The position numbers and the translations under genes were made by a program. 64,000 nt of DNA, from contig OW240921.1 in assembly GCA_933207985.1 (NCBI GenBank), positions 2,770,159-2,834,158 of the forward strand, written 5' to 3'. Below are positions 10,742 to 22,305 of this stretch, one piece after another. Position 1 is the first letter of the stretch, and each line of letters starts with the position of its first letter. The notes under the pieces are model-generated. The model saw only the letters and a list, made by a program, of their open reading frames with translations. It had not been told where the DNA came from and did no database searches. The stretch is from Pelobates cultripes (Eukaryota; Chordata; Amphibia; Anura; Pelobatidae).

Positions 10742-10896
10742 TGGTCACAGATCATGTGAGAAAATGTATTTAATAATGAAAAACCAGGCGGTGCCGGAAA
10801 ATAAATATAGATTTACATATTAATTATTTATTAAATATATAGTATATAAATATGTTGTTTTTTTTTCCTTTTGTCACTTGATCTGTGATTAAAAAT
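10742..10896. mobile_element. Candidate short AT-rich MITE
   Basis: TCACAGATCATGTGAGAAAA near 10745 pairs with an inverted near-copy (TTTTGTCACTTGATCTGTGA) near 10873-10892. The inside is very AT-rich. The size and ends suit a small inverted-repeat transposon, but I could not see a target duplication. Confidence 0.35.
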
Positions 10897-10899
10897 AAC

Positions 10900-11740
10900 A
10901 TTTAGAGAGTGTTCCCTAACCATCAATTATCTATTTTTTTGGCTCCATGGGCAGAATTTTGAATATTTAAACTCCTCCCAAAACATGCTCAGCATTATGC
11001 AGTTCGGTTAGTCTATAATTCAGGTACAATTTGACTGAGCACCCAATCTATCCTAATTCTGCCAAATCGCAGTTTGATATTAGAGGAAAGTGCAAGAGAG
11101 AGATAGAGGCCAACAGTTTGCAAAGAAAAAAAACAAATTACTCTGCAAGTTCTAAACGGAATTGTTTATACAGCTATCTGGTGACGTGGCAAAGTTTCAA
11201 TCCTTCATTACTATTTTACAGCTTGAATTAGAGACAGGAAGTTTTTTAGCTGACCCAATAACGTTATGAGTAATAGATATCTGAATAAACTTGTTCGGAT
11301 TGAGCAAATTACCATGAAAATAAAATAGTAATTAAATCACATCTACATAAACTTGCCACATAGTCCTAATTATATCTCATATCTTTACATCCAGCAATGT
11401 CACTAACTGGTTTCTAAATGCCGTTGAGTCATAGAAAATCTTTGGGGAAATTTTATAGTTGCCACATTTTATGCATAAATGATTATATGATTTATATAGA
11501 TAAAACAGGTGTAAGATCTAAAACTAGGTAAATATATATATATATATTTATATCTATATCTATAAGACGTAACAGATTCATGAAGAAAGACCTTTGGCGC
11601 TGGACACTGTAGTTCAAATAAAAATGCCTATATACGCCTTGGAGTGCCTGGACCTTTTCCTTTCTCTGGTGACCAACAACAGATTATGTTGTCTTTTCAC
11701 TTGGTTATTAATGTTTTGGTGATTAAAGTTTGTAGTGATT
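10900..11740. other. Unassigned AT-rich DNA
   Basis: No coding or repeat signal is convincing here, apart from a short TA-rich run near 11530-11560. Confidence 0.5.
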
Positions 11741-11860
11741 TTTTTTTTTTTTTTTTGTAATTCTTTATTTTTGCGGGTATGCAGAATTATAACTTGCTTA
11801 ACATCAAGTGCGGATAAGGTGACTTGTATACATAAGGTGTCATACATACAATACATTCTA
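11741..11860 (-). repeat. LINE-like 3' end with poly(A) (minus strand)
   Basis: A run of T (11741-11757) followed by AATTCTTTATTTT reads on the minus strand as a 3' end with AATAAAG and a poly(A) tail. The same start is seen at 32529, where an L1-type ORF1 fragment follows. Only a short 3' piece is left. Confidence 0.45.
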
Positions 11861-12518
11861 GATAAAAATCATGTAGTTTAATTGCACATGTGCGAGTCTA
11901 CCCATTTTTATTTGGAAAGTCACGGCAGTCTCTCCTCCTGCTGAGCACAGTTATTCAGAGTCGCGTACTTGGAGGATGCATATATTCAGCTTGATGAGCC
12001 CTGCTTGAGAAGGTTGGGGCTGTATGCTTGTTTGGGGGCTTGGTTGGGGATTTGGGAGTACTCGGCTAAATGGCCAATGGCCGCTTATACAGCTGATTGG
12101 GGTGGGGGAGGTGGGGGACAGCATAAACTGAATCCTAGGCTATCAGCTTGCGGAGCCAGATACAAAATTATATATAAACTGAAACCTGTAAAGTAAGCCT
12201 TTAACTTAAACTATAACACAATAGAGGCATATAAAGCTGATAACAACATGGTTTCATGACTTGACTTGAGTGTCTGAGCGTTCTGATTGGTTGACTTAAA
12301 AGACAACATTTTACATTTTGTTGACATGTCAAATCGTGAGAAGGCTTTTATGAAGGATTCAGTCTGCATGGAGCTTTCAAAGATTTTGAGAGTTGTTCCT
12401 TCACACCTTCAGAGCAGAATTAAACATTCAAGTCATCCTTAAAAAACACGTAGAGCCCAGGAGTTACACAGGTGTCCCAGAACCATGAATTTTCCTAGTT
12501 CCATTAATCATTAATTAG
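11861..12518. other. Unassigned DNA
   Basis: A G-rich run near 12102-12118 and ordinary AT-rich sequence. No gene or repeat that I can name. Confidence 0.45.
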
Positions 12519-13905
12519 TAAGCCTTACTTCAGTAGTGTGGAAAGTAATGGAAACCATGTTAAAGGATAGGATTGTTGAACATCTAAAAACACATGGATT
12601 TCAAGATCAGAGACAACATGGGTTTATTTCAGGGAGATCATGCCAAACTAATCTTATTGATTTTTTTGATTGGGTAACTAAAATTATAGATCAGGGTGGT
12701 GCAGTAGACAATGCTTAGTAGATTTCAGTAAGGCTTTTGACACTGTTGCACATAGAAGGCTTATCAATAAAATGCAATCTTTAAGTTTGGATTCCAATAT
12801 TGTTGAATAGGTAAGGCAGTGGCTGAGTGACAGGCAACAGAGGGTTGTAGTCAATGGAATATATTCGAAGCTTGGACTTGTCACCAGTGGGGTACCTCAG
12901 GGATCTGTACTTGGACCCATTCTCTTTAATATTTTTATTAGTGATATTGCAGAAGGACTTGATGGTTAGGTATGTCTTTTTGCTGATGATACTAAGATAT
13001 GTAACAGGGTTGATGTTCCAGGAGGGATAAGCCAAATGGCAATTGATTTAGGTAAACTAGAAAAAATGGTCAGAATTGTGGCAACTGACATTTAATGTGG
13101 ATAAGTGCAAGATAATGCATCTTGGACTTAAAAACCCAAAGCTGAGTACAGAATATTTGATAGAGTCCTAACCTCAACATCTGATGAAAGGGATTTAGGG
13201 GTGATTATTTCTGATGACCTAAAGGTAGGCAGACAATGTAATAGAGCAGCAGGAAATGCTAGCAGAATGCTTGGTTGCACAGGGAGAGGTATTAGCAGTA
13301 GAAAGAGCGAAGTGCTCATGCCATTGTACAGAACACTGGTGAGACCTCACTTGGAGTATTGTACGCAGTACTGGAGACCGTATCTTCAGAAGGATATTGA
13401 TACCTTAGAGAGAGTTCAGAGAAGGGCTAGTAAACTGGTTCATGGATTGCAGAATAAAACTTAACAGGAAAGGTTAAAGGATCTTAACATGTATAGCTTG
13501 GAGGAAAGATGAGATAGGGGGATATGATTTAAATACATTTAGGGAATCATGATTTAGAAACATTTAAATACAAAAAGGGAATCAAAACAGTAAAGGAGGA
13601 GACCATATTTATAAGAAGATAAAATACCTCAATAAGAGGACATAGTCTTAAATTATAGGGGTAAAGGTTTAAAAATAATATCAGGAAGTATTACTTTACT
13701 GAGAGGGTATTGGATGCATGGAATAGCCTTCCAGCTGAAGTGGTAGAGGTTAACACAGTAAAGGAGTTTAAGCATGCTTGGGATAGGCATAAGGCTATCC
13801 TAACTATAAGATAAGGCCAGGGACTAATGAAAGTATTTAGAAAATTGGGCAGACTAGATGGGCCGAATGGTTCTTATCTGCCGTCACATTCTATGTTTCT
13901 ATGTA
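12519..13905 (+). pseudogene. CR1/jockey-type LINE reverse transcriptase, 5'-truncated and decayed
   Basis: The plus strand keeps the RT core in several frames: WKVMETMLKDRIVEHL and QHGFISGRSC (12536-12640), SKAFDTVAHRRL (about 12727), [20 protein letters not shown] (about 12889), FADDTKI (about 12979) and the C-terminal LVRPHLEYC...YLQKDIDTLERVQRRASKLV (13340-13440). Stops and frameshifts interrupt it at several points. The 3' end carries GGGCCGAATGGTTCTTATCT and TTCTATGTTTCTATG, which I recall as a common CR1-type end in frogs. It begins abruptly in the RT, as usual for 5'-truncated LINE copies. Confidence 0.85.
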
Positions 13906-14121
13906 ATCATCACTATATAAAGAAGGAAGGCAGAAAAAGGTGGCCTGATAAGGTCCCCATAGTATATTAATCCTCTAACTGTGCCACAGTTTAAATGTTG
14001 AAATTATTTATCAGGAATGGATCCACATGGCCAAAATATATAAGCTTTTTTGAAACTTTAAAAAATAAAAAAATATAATCAATTTGTGTGTATTCTGCCT
14101 GATAAACTTAAGAAAACCAGA

Positions 14122-14967
14122 CAGAGGCGGCTCTAGACTTTATGAGGCCTTAGGCGAAACTCAAACATGAGGCCCCACTAACAAAAAAGTGTCACATATA
14201 CACATTGAAGCACTGTCTACCTGTGTATGTGCCTGAGAGTGTGTCTGACAGAGAGTATCCTTGTGTGTGAATGTATGTCTCTGTGAGCATGTTTGCATTT
14301 TTGTCTGAGACCATATGTGTATGGGGTAGCTGCTTGAAGTGTGTTGTGTGTATGGGGGGTGATAGAGACAGGGGTGATGGCAGAGAAGGGGGGTTGAGAG
14401 GGAGGGGGGGTTGATGGGGAGGGATGGTGAGGGAGCTAGAGGGTGTGAGAGGGTGAGGTGATGCTGAGGTGGTGGTGGGTGGACTGTGGGGTGATGCTGA
14501 GAGAGGTGTGGGTGATGCTGAGGGTGGTGGTGGGGGTGATTCTGAGGGGACTGTGGGGCGATGCTGAGGGTGGTAGAGGGGTGATGCTGAGGGGGGTGGG
14601 TGGTTATGCTGAGGGTGGTGGGGGGTGGTGAGGCTGAGGGTGGTGGGGGGCCATGGTGGTCCGGTGGTGGTCCGGTGGCCGCAGAGCTGCAGACCATGTA
14701 ATCTCGCGAGACCATCAGAGCGTTGCCTTGGTAACCCACAGCAACTCTCTGATTGGCCGGTTTTCGTGAGACACATGGTCTGCTCACGGTGGAGCTGCAG
14801 ACCAGTGTCTGCGGTGGCTGGCCGGGCAGCCAGGAGGGGCCTCGCCTCGGTCACTGACTGAGGACCTGACACAGTCTGCCCACAGGCGGTTTAGGCGCCC
14901 GCGAGGCCCCAGCCAGCGCGAGGCCTTAGGCGGCCGCCTAAACCGCCTAATTAGAGAGCCGCCTCTG
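14122..14967. mobile_element. hAT-type non-autonomous element (MITE)
   Basis: The left end CAGAGGCGGCTCTA and the right end (TAGAG)AGCCGCCTCTG are inverted copies. The element is flanked by a perfect 8-bp duplication AAACCAGA at 14114-14121 and 14968-14975. An 8-bp duplication with CAG-type ends is the hAT signature. There is no transposase inside, only GC-rich end regions and a tandem array at about 14390-14660. It would rely on a hAT transposase elsewhere. Confidence 0.9.
14390..14660. repeat. G/T-rich tandem array inside the hAT MITE
   Basis: Variants of GGTGATGCTGAGGGTGGTGG repeat about ten times with irregular unit length. The long minus-strand proline/histidine-rich frames here are products of this array, not genes. 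Confidence 0.75.
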
Positions 14968-15283
14968 AAACCAGAGGTTATCCAACTCTGTATTTAAACA
15001 CTGTGAAGGTGACAAGCTTTATACATGCCCCCTGTTCTGGCTCTAATTAGACCGTATTTGGAAACACCTTGTGGTGCTTTCCTGAGTTTGTGCTCCTTTG
15101 CTTATGGTTCTATTCTCCATAGCAACCCTGACCTCTGACCCTTGCAGAAACCATTTTGTCTCACATCCTGTTATAACTGAAGCTGTGCATTGTTACCTGT
15201 CTAGATAGCATTGTCTAGAAGTCATCCCTTAACCTGCCCAGCCAGTATATATTCTCGTATTTCTATGTGTTTCTCATATAACT

Positions 15284-15663
15284 ACACTGAACAAAATTAT
15301 AAACACAACGCTTTTGTTTTTGGCCAAATTTTTCATGAGCTGAACTCAAAGATCTAAGACTTTTTCTATGTACATAAAAGGCCTATTTCTCTCAAATATT
15401 GTTCCCAAATCTCTCTAAATCTGTGTTAGTGAGCACTTCTCCTTTGTTGAGATAATCCATCCACCTCACAGGTGTGGCATATCAAGATGCTGATTAGACA
15501 GCATGATTATCGCACAGGTGTGCCTATGGCTGGCCACAATAAAAGGCTCGGGTTCGGGGGGATTTTGCCTGTGTGAGGCAAATGGTGGTCACACCAGATA
15601 CTGACTGGTTTTCGGACCTTTCCTATACAGTAAAACTGCACATGTTAGAGTGGCCTTTTATTG
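15284..15663 (+). mobile_element. Tc1-like element remnant with most of the transposase deleted
   Basis: 15284-15547 matches, from memory, the long terminal inverted repeat of a widespread vertebrate Tc1-like element (starts ACTGAACAAAATTATAAAC; contains CACAGGTGTGGCATATCAAG). The next recognisable piece, at 15572-15604, encodes the transposase end EANGGHTRY and a stop. It is followed by the start of the opposite inverted repeat, which ends at GAGTGGCCTTTTATTG (15648-15663). Nearly all of the transposase gene is gone, and the right repeat is cut where gypsy sequence begins. Confidence 0.7.
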
Positions 15664-16565
15664 AACCTTAACCCAGGTATCCCGAATGGAGGCCAGACGC
15701 TCATCCAGAGCTGGAATGGCAGTATCAGAAAATACAGCAGGGAGACCCGTAGGATGCCTACCATTATTAACAAAAAATGGACTGTGCCCAGAGGAGTCAT
15801 GAACAGCCTTGTTTCTAGCGAACTTGGCCCACAGGAGTAGTTCGGACCAATTGTCCTGTGTGCTATTAATAAAACAACGCAAATAAACTTATAATGACTG
15901 GTTAGCCCTCTCAGCTGTACCATTGGTCTGTGGATGGTAGGAGGAGGAGAAATCAATCCCCAATTGTTTACTGAATGCCCTCCAGAACCTGGACACAAAC
16001 TGAGAGCCCCTATCAGACACAATATTGTGAGGGATGCCATGCAAACGGACAATTTCACGTATGAAAATTAGGACCAATTCTTGCGAAGATGGCAACTTCT
16101 TCAGAGGAATGAAGTGAGCCATCTTAGAAAATCGGTCTACAACCATGAGAATATTAGTGAACCCAGCAGAGTTAGGAAGCTCAACAATAAAGTCCATGGA
16201 TAAGTGGGAACAGGAAGAGGCTGCAACAGGCTACAAGGAAGTGCATGAGTCACCTTAGAAACTGCACACACAGAACATGCCTGCACATACTCCTTTACAT
16301 CTTTCCTGAGTGAATCCCACCAAACTGATCTAGTGATTGCGGCAGTGGACTTATTGATGCCCGGGTGTCCAGCAGTTATATTGTCATGGAACACTTTCAT
16401 GATATTAACCCTTTCACATAGGGGAACGAACAGTTTATCACACGGTTTACCACTGGGCGCCGGAGGCTGGGCCTCCAGTATGGTGCCAAGCAGTGGACAC
16501 TCTGGTGGAATAGTAGGAGATGTCACCTGTTCCGGAGCTGACTCATTATCAAATTGCCTGGACAA
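15664..16565 (-). pseudogene. Gypsy copy 2 integrase
   Basis: The HHCC finger (HDNITAGHPGINKS ... CSVCAVSK) lies near 16260-16400. The catalytic core follows with MDFIVELP and VVDRFSKMAHFIPL near 16100-16197, DRGSQFVSRFWRAF near 15960-16020 and the E-bearing NGTAERANQ near 15900. A frameshift separates finger and core, and another separates the core from the part below 15882. Integrase joins element DNA to the chromosome. The C-terminal end and chromodomain are missing. Confidence 0.8.
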
Positions 16566-16800
16566 GGCATCAGCCTTGGTATTTTTAGAACCAGGTCTAT
16601 AAGTAATGAGGAAGACAAACGTGAGGAAGACAAACGTTTGGAAGACAAACGTTTGGCATCCCCTATATATGCCAGGTTTTTGTGATCAGTTATGATCAAC
16701 AGGGGGTCCTTGGAACCCTCCAAAAGATGTCGCCACTCCTTGAGGGCAAGAATAATGGCCAACAGTTCTCTATTGCCAATATTGTATTGCGCTCAACAGG
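16523..16800 (-). pseudogene. Gypsy copy 2 RNase H, C-terminal part
   Basis: It contains [19 protein letters not shown] and [18 protein letters not shown], typical of gypsy RNase H. A short DNA triplication at about 16611-16660 (three GAAGACAAACGT-like units) expands RLSS text and disrupts the following segment. The upstream RNase H part lies at about 16800-16990 with frame breaks. Confidence 0.75.
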
Positions 16801-17031
16801 AGACATCTTTCTGGAGAAGTAGCCACAAGGAAGCTTTCTCTCTGAGAGAGAACAGACCCTACCCTATCTCGGATGCATCAACCTTCAATATAAAAGGTTT
16901 ACTGATGTCGGGATGTTTTAGTATGTCCGCAAAGGCAAATCTTTGTTTAAGAGTCTCAAAAGCATTCACAGCCTCTTTGGACCATATCGTGCTACTAACC
17001 CCTTTGCGAGTCATATTAGTGATGGGGGCTA

Positions 17032-17638
17032 TTACAGAAGAAAATCCCTTGATGAATCTGTAATAGTTGGCAAAACCAATAAACCTTTTAAACCAGAGGG
17101 TAATGGCCAGTGTAGTACAGCCTCTAGTTTTTTAGGATCCATTTGAAATCCCGATGCAGAGATGTTGTAACCCAAAAAGTGGACTTCAGGCTGGTCAAAT
17201 ATACACTTTTCTAATTTACAATAAAGTTTATTTTTCAACAACGTCTGCAGAACCTGGTTCACATGGGAGTCGTAAGTTTGAAGATCAGGGGAATACACCA
17301 AAATATCGTCCCTGAAGTCTATCGAACAATTCGGAAATGAGTGGGATAAGGTATGCATTTTTTTACAGTGATTTTATTACGTGCCCTGTAGTCTATGCAA
17401 GGCGTAACTCACCACCTTTTTTCTCAACAAAAAAGAATCCTGCACCAGCTGGTGAGGATGACTTTCTTATGTGCCCTTTGCTCAAGGATTCTCTGATGTA
17501 TTCCTCCATTATTTTACTCTCCTGGGGAGATAAGGCATAAACTGCCCCGTTTGGTGGCATAGCGCCTGGAAACAGGTTAATGGCACAGTCATATGCTCTG
17601 TGGGGAGGCAATACATCGGATTGAGCCTTGTTAAACAC
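17032..17638 (-). pseudogene. Gypsy copy 2 reverse transcriptase with core deletion
   Basis: Two RT blocks remain: the N-terminal [21 protein letters not shown] (17393-17540) and the post-catalytic DDILVYSPDLQTYDSHV to HFLGYNISASGF (17150-17320). Compared with copy 1, a stretch of about 70 codons just before the catalytic DD is missing near 17310-17330. That stretch held the [11 protein letters not shown] and MPFGLCNAP motifs. The protein could not be an active polymerase. Confidence 0.8.
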
Positions 17639-18194
17639 CTCCTGAAGTTCTCAGTATTGTATGGGAACTCCAGGAGTTTTGGGGAGTGGTAGTACCCAAT
17701 CTCTTTACTACTGGTTTTATACATCTCCCCATACACTCTTTATCCCATTCTAATATCTCCCCATTAGCCCAGTCAATATAGGGATTGTGCTTACTCAGCC
17801 ACGGAAACCCTAATATGATAGGACATGATGGAGAAGTAATAACCTGAAATGTCATCTCCTCCCTATGGGAGGCCCCAATAGAGATCGTAATAGGGACAGT
17901 TTTGTGGGTTATAAGCGGTTGTGTGAGTGGTCTACCATCAATAGCCTCTACAGCTAGCGGCGTAGGTCTCTCCCTGACCGGTATCTCATTACCCCTAATA
18001 AACTGAACATCAATAAAATTTCCAGCAGCACCTGAGTCCATTAGGGCACTGCAAGAAAACTTCTTGTTATCAAGGGAAATAGATACCTCAAGGAGGAATC
18101 TACTTTTGTTTTTGTTAGAGGACAACTCCATCACACCTAAGATCTGTCCCCTTAAGGTTCTTAGGTGAGGAAGTTTTCTGGACGCACTGGGCAA
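17631..18194 (-). pseudogene. Gypsy copy 2 protease region
   Basis: The frame contains the aspartic protease active site DSGAAGNFIDVQFI and the later ILGFPWLSKHNPYIDWANGEI, which ends the protease in gypsy polyproteins. The zinc knuckle of gag lies just upstream in another frame (18161-18427). Protease would cut the Gag-Pol polyprotein. Confidence 0.8.
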
Positions 18195-19080
18195 TTAGTT
18201 ATCATATGTCCCTTTCTACAGCAATATAGGCATGACCCCTCCCTTCTCCTATACTGTTTTTCAGCCTCCGATAGTCTAGTGACCCCCAACTGCATAGGTT
18301 CGGGTTCGGACTGTACAGGGAGGTTAGACAAAACAGGTTTAGAGAATCGAGGTGCTAGGGACATAGCCGTACGTCTGGTCTTGCTTCTAGTGACTTCTCC
18401 GAGTCTTAACCTAATATCAATATGCATGACAAACGTAATAAATTTGTTAAGGCTCTTTGGTAACTCTTTAGCTCTATCTCATCTAGTATAGTCTCTGAGA
18501 GACCCTTTTTGAATGCTGAGATTAACCCATTGTTAGTCCAGTCTACCTCGGAAGCTAAGGTATGTACTTCAATAGCATAATCCGAGATAGACCGGTTACC
18601 TTGTCTGATGTGCATTAGGGCAGTGGAGGCGTCATCCTCTCTACCCAATGGCTCAAACGAGAGCTTGAATTCGGCAAGGAATTCCTGGTAATTATGAGCA
18701 ATGCTCCGATTACTCTCCCACAACGGATTAGCCCAGGCAAGGGCCTTGCCCTTTAATTGATTCATTAGAAAACCAATTTGCTCTGTCCGTGGGGAACAAC
18801 TCTGGTGAGGCCTCAAAATGGTACTTCACCTGATTAAGAAAACCCCTGCATTCCTGGATATTGCCATCAAACTGTAGGGATCTAGATAAGGAGACGCTAG
18901 GAGTCCTATTAACAGTGGGTGGAGGTACACAGGGTAGAGGTGCTATAGGAGGAGACGCTGCAGGCTGCAGATGTGCCGTTCTAGCGAGAAGCGTACTGAA
19001 AGCCTAAGTGAATTGATCCATACGGTGATCATTCTCCTCTAATTTCCTCTCCAAGCACCTATGTGCTGACACAGTTCTAC
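18161..19080 (-). pseudogene. Gypsy copy 2 gag
   Basis: Several frames carry the gag domain (KGKALAWANPLWESNRSIAHNY; SFEPLGREDDASTALMHIRQ; SEVDWTNNGLISAFKKGLSE) and then the CCHC knuckle CLYCCRKGHMITNC. The first gag segment begins close to the 5' LTR, near 19080. At least two frameshifts break the gene, one near 18420 and one near 18790. Confidence 0.8.
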
Positions 19081-19102
19081 AGGATCTATGGCCATGTCGT
19101 AA

Positions 19103-19506
19103 TGTCAGGATTACTGTTTGATCCAGCACGTAGAACTGTATAGCACGGATGACAAATAAGTAACGTATAACCGGTCCTTAGAATGGCCGGATTTAACGTA
19201 CATAGAATAGTCAAAATACTAGCCGAGGTAAGGGAACACAGAAAGGGACGAAGCCAGAAGTCAGGATACCAGAATTTAGAGAAATCAATAAACAAAGCCA
19301 AAGTAAAAAAAAAGGTAGAAAACTATAAACAGGAATGCACTCTCGGACAACCACAAGGGAAACCACGACAGGGCACTGAGCAGGATGAGAACTGGGCCTA
19401 AATACCCCTCCTCTAGATCTGATAGGCTGTAACTGGCCTTTGACCCCAAAGTCAGTTACCAGGTTCCATTTGCATAATTGCTGCTCAGCATTAACCCTTC
19501 TGTGGA
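19103..19506 (-). repeat. Gypsy copy 2 partial 5' LTR
   Basis: Its inner edge TGTCA (19103) is the complement of the TGACA end of the copy 1 LTRs. Similarity to those LTRs continues to about 19506 (complement of AATCCACAGAAGGG) and then stops, so the outermost part of the LTR has been lost. Confidence 0.8.
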
Positions 19507-19662
19507 TTAGCAAGTACGCCATGTATTCAAAAATTATATATTTGTCTCTATATAGGAAACTAAAAGTCTAGTTTGTACCTACTCTTCATATTCACAATTA
19601 TTGGTAGTGATTGAAATTAAATGGTATTTTTCAAGATGTAATATCTAACTTTTTGATCTGTT
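19507..19662. other. Unassigned DNA
   Basis: AT-rich sequence between the truncated gypsy LTR and the next LTR. Nothing is recognisable. Confidence 0.4.
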
Positions 19663-20555
19663 TGTAACGGATTACCAGGAACCCCGATGTTGACGGATGC
19701 TCCTAGTGCTTCCCGAGGGCTCCAAGCACTCCAATTGACACCATAAGCACTGCAGACCCCACAAACCGCTGCAGCTTGGTTGGGGTCTCACTGTTTCCTA
19801 CTCACCCTGGACCTACGACAAGGCTCCAGGTTCCAGTGGGTGAACCTCTCTTTCCCCAGAGAGTGAAGCAGGAACAGGAACAAGCTCTTACAAGAGCTTA
19901 GTGATGATTCAAGGGAGTATGAAGAGCATAGCAATCTGTTGTAGCAGATTCCCCCAAAAAGAGACAGGACTCTAGATTGAGGGTGAAGTAGAACTGAAGG
20001 TTTAATGGTACAGCTGCTCTTTTTATACAGTTTTTCCCCACAAGGTTACCGCCCAGGTGGACCTTGTGAGGCACAGGACATCAAATTCACATTCCAATAA
20101 AAACAGAGTTTTACACTTGAACATTCCCAGTTACTGTACACAAACCCTCACCTCTGCCTGTGATACAATTAACAAAGACAATAGACTAACTCAATTAACT
20201 CTAAGCAGAAAAAACATAAATTTTTACAAACCCCCAAAAGTATCCCAAAACACAACACATCCCCTGATAGCCCCAATCTGGGTGAACAACATATCCAAAA
20301 ATCACCCAGATCGTTTCAGGGGATCTGGAATTTCCTGGAAGTCTTGTTTTTTGCCCCACTGTGCGCATGGTCCCATGCCCAAAACCGTTCCATACACTCG
20401 ATGACAAAACACTGCTGGACAATTTAAGATGGCCACCACCACATGTTTGAATCTGTTCCAGTTAAAAGGTCAAGAGGCAGAAACAATAATTTTGAACATG
20501 GGTTATCACAGGGCCCATAGTCCCAGGGTAGGAGGCTGGCAAGCAGGCCCCTCCA
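19663..20555 (-). repeat. LTR of the tRNA-Leu-primed family, slightly truncated
   Basis: It starts TGTAACGGATTACCAGG, the conserved end of this family. It includes the GTGAACCTCTCTTTCCC block, a TATA-like TTTATACAG read on the minus strand, and the final GGCAAGCAGGCCCCTCCAA. It stops about 20 bases short of the usual TGTGACAAAAGC end (minus strand), where L1 sequence begins. The element internal region is absent. Confidence 0.8.
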
Positions 20556-21611
20556 AAAACTCATGGAAAACTCCCTTAAAAAGGGGAGTTTGTCACACCG
20601 TTCATCCCACATTTTACCTTTCTCCATTTTACATTGTTGTATAACTACTTCTTTTGTATATTGCCATGATTCTACCCATGGAGTTTTCCAGTTTCTGGTT
20701 ATAGATAATTTAAACGCTAGCAGTATATGCACCAATAGACATTTTTTATTATGAGGCATAGATGGTATATTGAGGTGTAACAACACCATATTCGGTGTCC
20801 GTCTCTGTTGTATGTCTAAGAGTCTATTAATATTTAAAATTATATGTTGCCAACCAGACTGGATTATGGGACAATCCCACCAAATATGTCTTTCATTCGC
20901 CTCTGGTTGTCCACATATCCAACAGAAAAGATTCTCTTCAGGATACATTTTTGCCATTCGAGCAGGGGTCGAATACCGTCTGTTAGACGGTTTATATTGT
21001 ATTTCTACTACATTTAAGCAGTGTACCATATAGTATACATCCTGGAGAGAGGCATACCAATCATTGAGATTAATAACGATTTGAAGGTCTTTCCCCCAGC
21101 TGCCAAAGCCCCTAGGACTTATCGGCCTTTTAATTGCCTTTAATACTTCTGCACATCTCGCTAATAGATTTCCGCCCTTTCCTATCTTTATGATGTCGCT
21201 GAGTTTCTTAAAGGAGTCTGCATTGGGTCCCTTTTGCAATGTTGCCATAGTGAACCTTCTAACTCTGATGTAATTAAATATCTGTTCCTGTGTGAGATTT
21301 ATTGATTGTTGGAGATCACGAAATGTTCTAGTTTGATTCCATCCAGTATATTAAATATATTTACAATACCATTGTTTATCCATACATTTAGTCTAATTCA
21401 TCTATCAAATACATTAGAAATTGTTTTGGAAAAGAGGGAAGTATTTTGTTTGTCAAGTTTGCTTGTCTTTTAAACTATATTGTCCCTCTATCTTTATGTC
21501 CCAGAAGATATTAATCAGCTTATACGATAATTTTAAATAAGCTTCTTCCAGAGCGTACCATACCTGAGATATATGATTCCAAATATGTGACAATAAGGCT
21601 GCCCTCTGGTA
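20556..21611 (-). pseudogene. L1-type LINE ORF2, C-terminal region
   Basis: The minus-strand frame down from 21248 has the post-RT region of L1 elements. It includes WGKDLQIVINLNDWYASLQDVYY, the cysteine/histidine motif CWICGQPEANERHIWWDCPI and a long helical C-terminus. Frames between 21250 and 21611 continue it upstream (WNHISQVWYALEEAY), with stops. The reading frame happens to run on into the adjoining LTR down to 20424, so its last 40-odd residues are LTR-derived and not L1. The upstream RT lies beyond the sequence gap or is lost. Confidence 0.8.
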
Positions 21612-21711
21612 NNNNNNNNNNNNNNNNNNNNNNNNNNNNNNNNNNNNNNNNNNNNNNNNNNNNNNNNNNNNNNNNNNNNNNNNNNNNNNNNNNNNNNNNN
21701 NNNNNNNNNNN
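21612..21711. other. Assembly gap (100 N)
   Basis: Exactly 100 N separate L1 sequence from a CGAAC-rich repeat. Confidence 1.
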
Positions 21712-21945
21712 ATCTAAAATGGATGCTGTCCAGTAGGCGGGAGGGTCTGCTAGGGAGGGTGTGCTGCTAATTGGCTGGAATGTGTCTGCTGACTGTGAGG
21801 TACAGGGTCAAAGTTTACTCAATGATGACGAATAGGGGGCTGGTCGAACCGCGCATATGTTCGCCCGCCGTGGCGAACGCGAACATGCTATGTTCGCCAG
21901 GAACCGTTCGCCAGCGAACCGTTCGGTACATCACTATACTGCATA
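21712..21945. repeat. CGAAC-rich interspersed repeat fragment
   Basis: From 21840 to 21930 the motifs CGAAC and GTTCG recur and can fold (for example TTCGCC/GGCGAA). The fragment ends GTACATCAC. I recall similar sequence as an abundant frog repeat but cannot name the family. Confidence 0.4.
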
Positions 21946-22305
21946 TTTCAGTTACAGGTTGAAACCATACCTTACAAAACTACACAAACTCTTATATGAA
22001 ATCAGGTACATTTTTAGCCATGATGGCTCCCCCGCAATATAGACGTTTTTCAATGAGTAGGTTTTACTGGCTTATAGGGATCTAGGAGACCAAAAGATGT
22101 TATGTTTCTGGCATCTCTACCTTGGAGTTAGTGGTCCTGCAAGGCCAAAAACCATCCTCCACGCATGAGGTATTATGCCCCCCGGGCCAAAACATAGTTA
22201 GCCGCCTTGCACAGTGGCATAGAGAGGGCCTCAGTTGTCACTGTCTACCTCATGATTTAAATGTCTCAGAGAGGCCAACACCCCGCCACAATGTTCGTGG
22301 GCCAC
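21946..22305. other. Unassigned DNA
   Basis: No gene or named repeat is visible. Confidence 0.4.

Larger units (their letters stand above)
15664..19506 (-). mobile_element. Ty3/gypsy chromovirus copy 2, decayed and truncated at both ends
   Basis: In minus-strand order: a partial 5' LTR (19103-19506), gag, protease, RT, RNase H and integrase. It matches the plus-strand copy at 47811-53175 throughout. The integrase C-terminus, chromodomain and 3' LTR are missing because the copy stops at 15664 next to the Tc1-like remnant. The 5' LTR lacks its first ~110 bases. Confidence 0.9.

Noticed and set aside
14161..14872. Two overlapping 200-codon proline/histidine-rich frames
   Set aside because: They arise from the G/T-rich array inside the hAT MITE and differ in frame. 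No domain is visible.
20424..20555. C-terminal extension of the L1 ORF2 frame
   Set aside because: These codons lie in LTR sequence. The open frame through the junction is chance.
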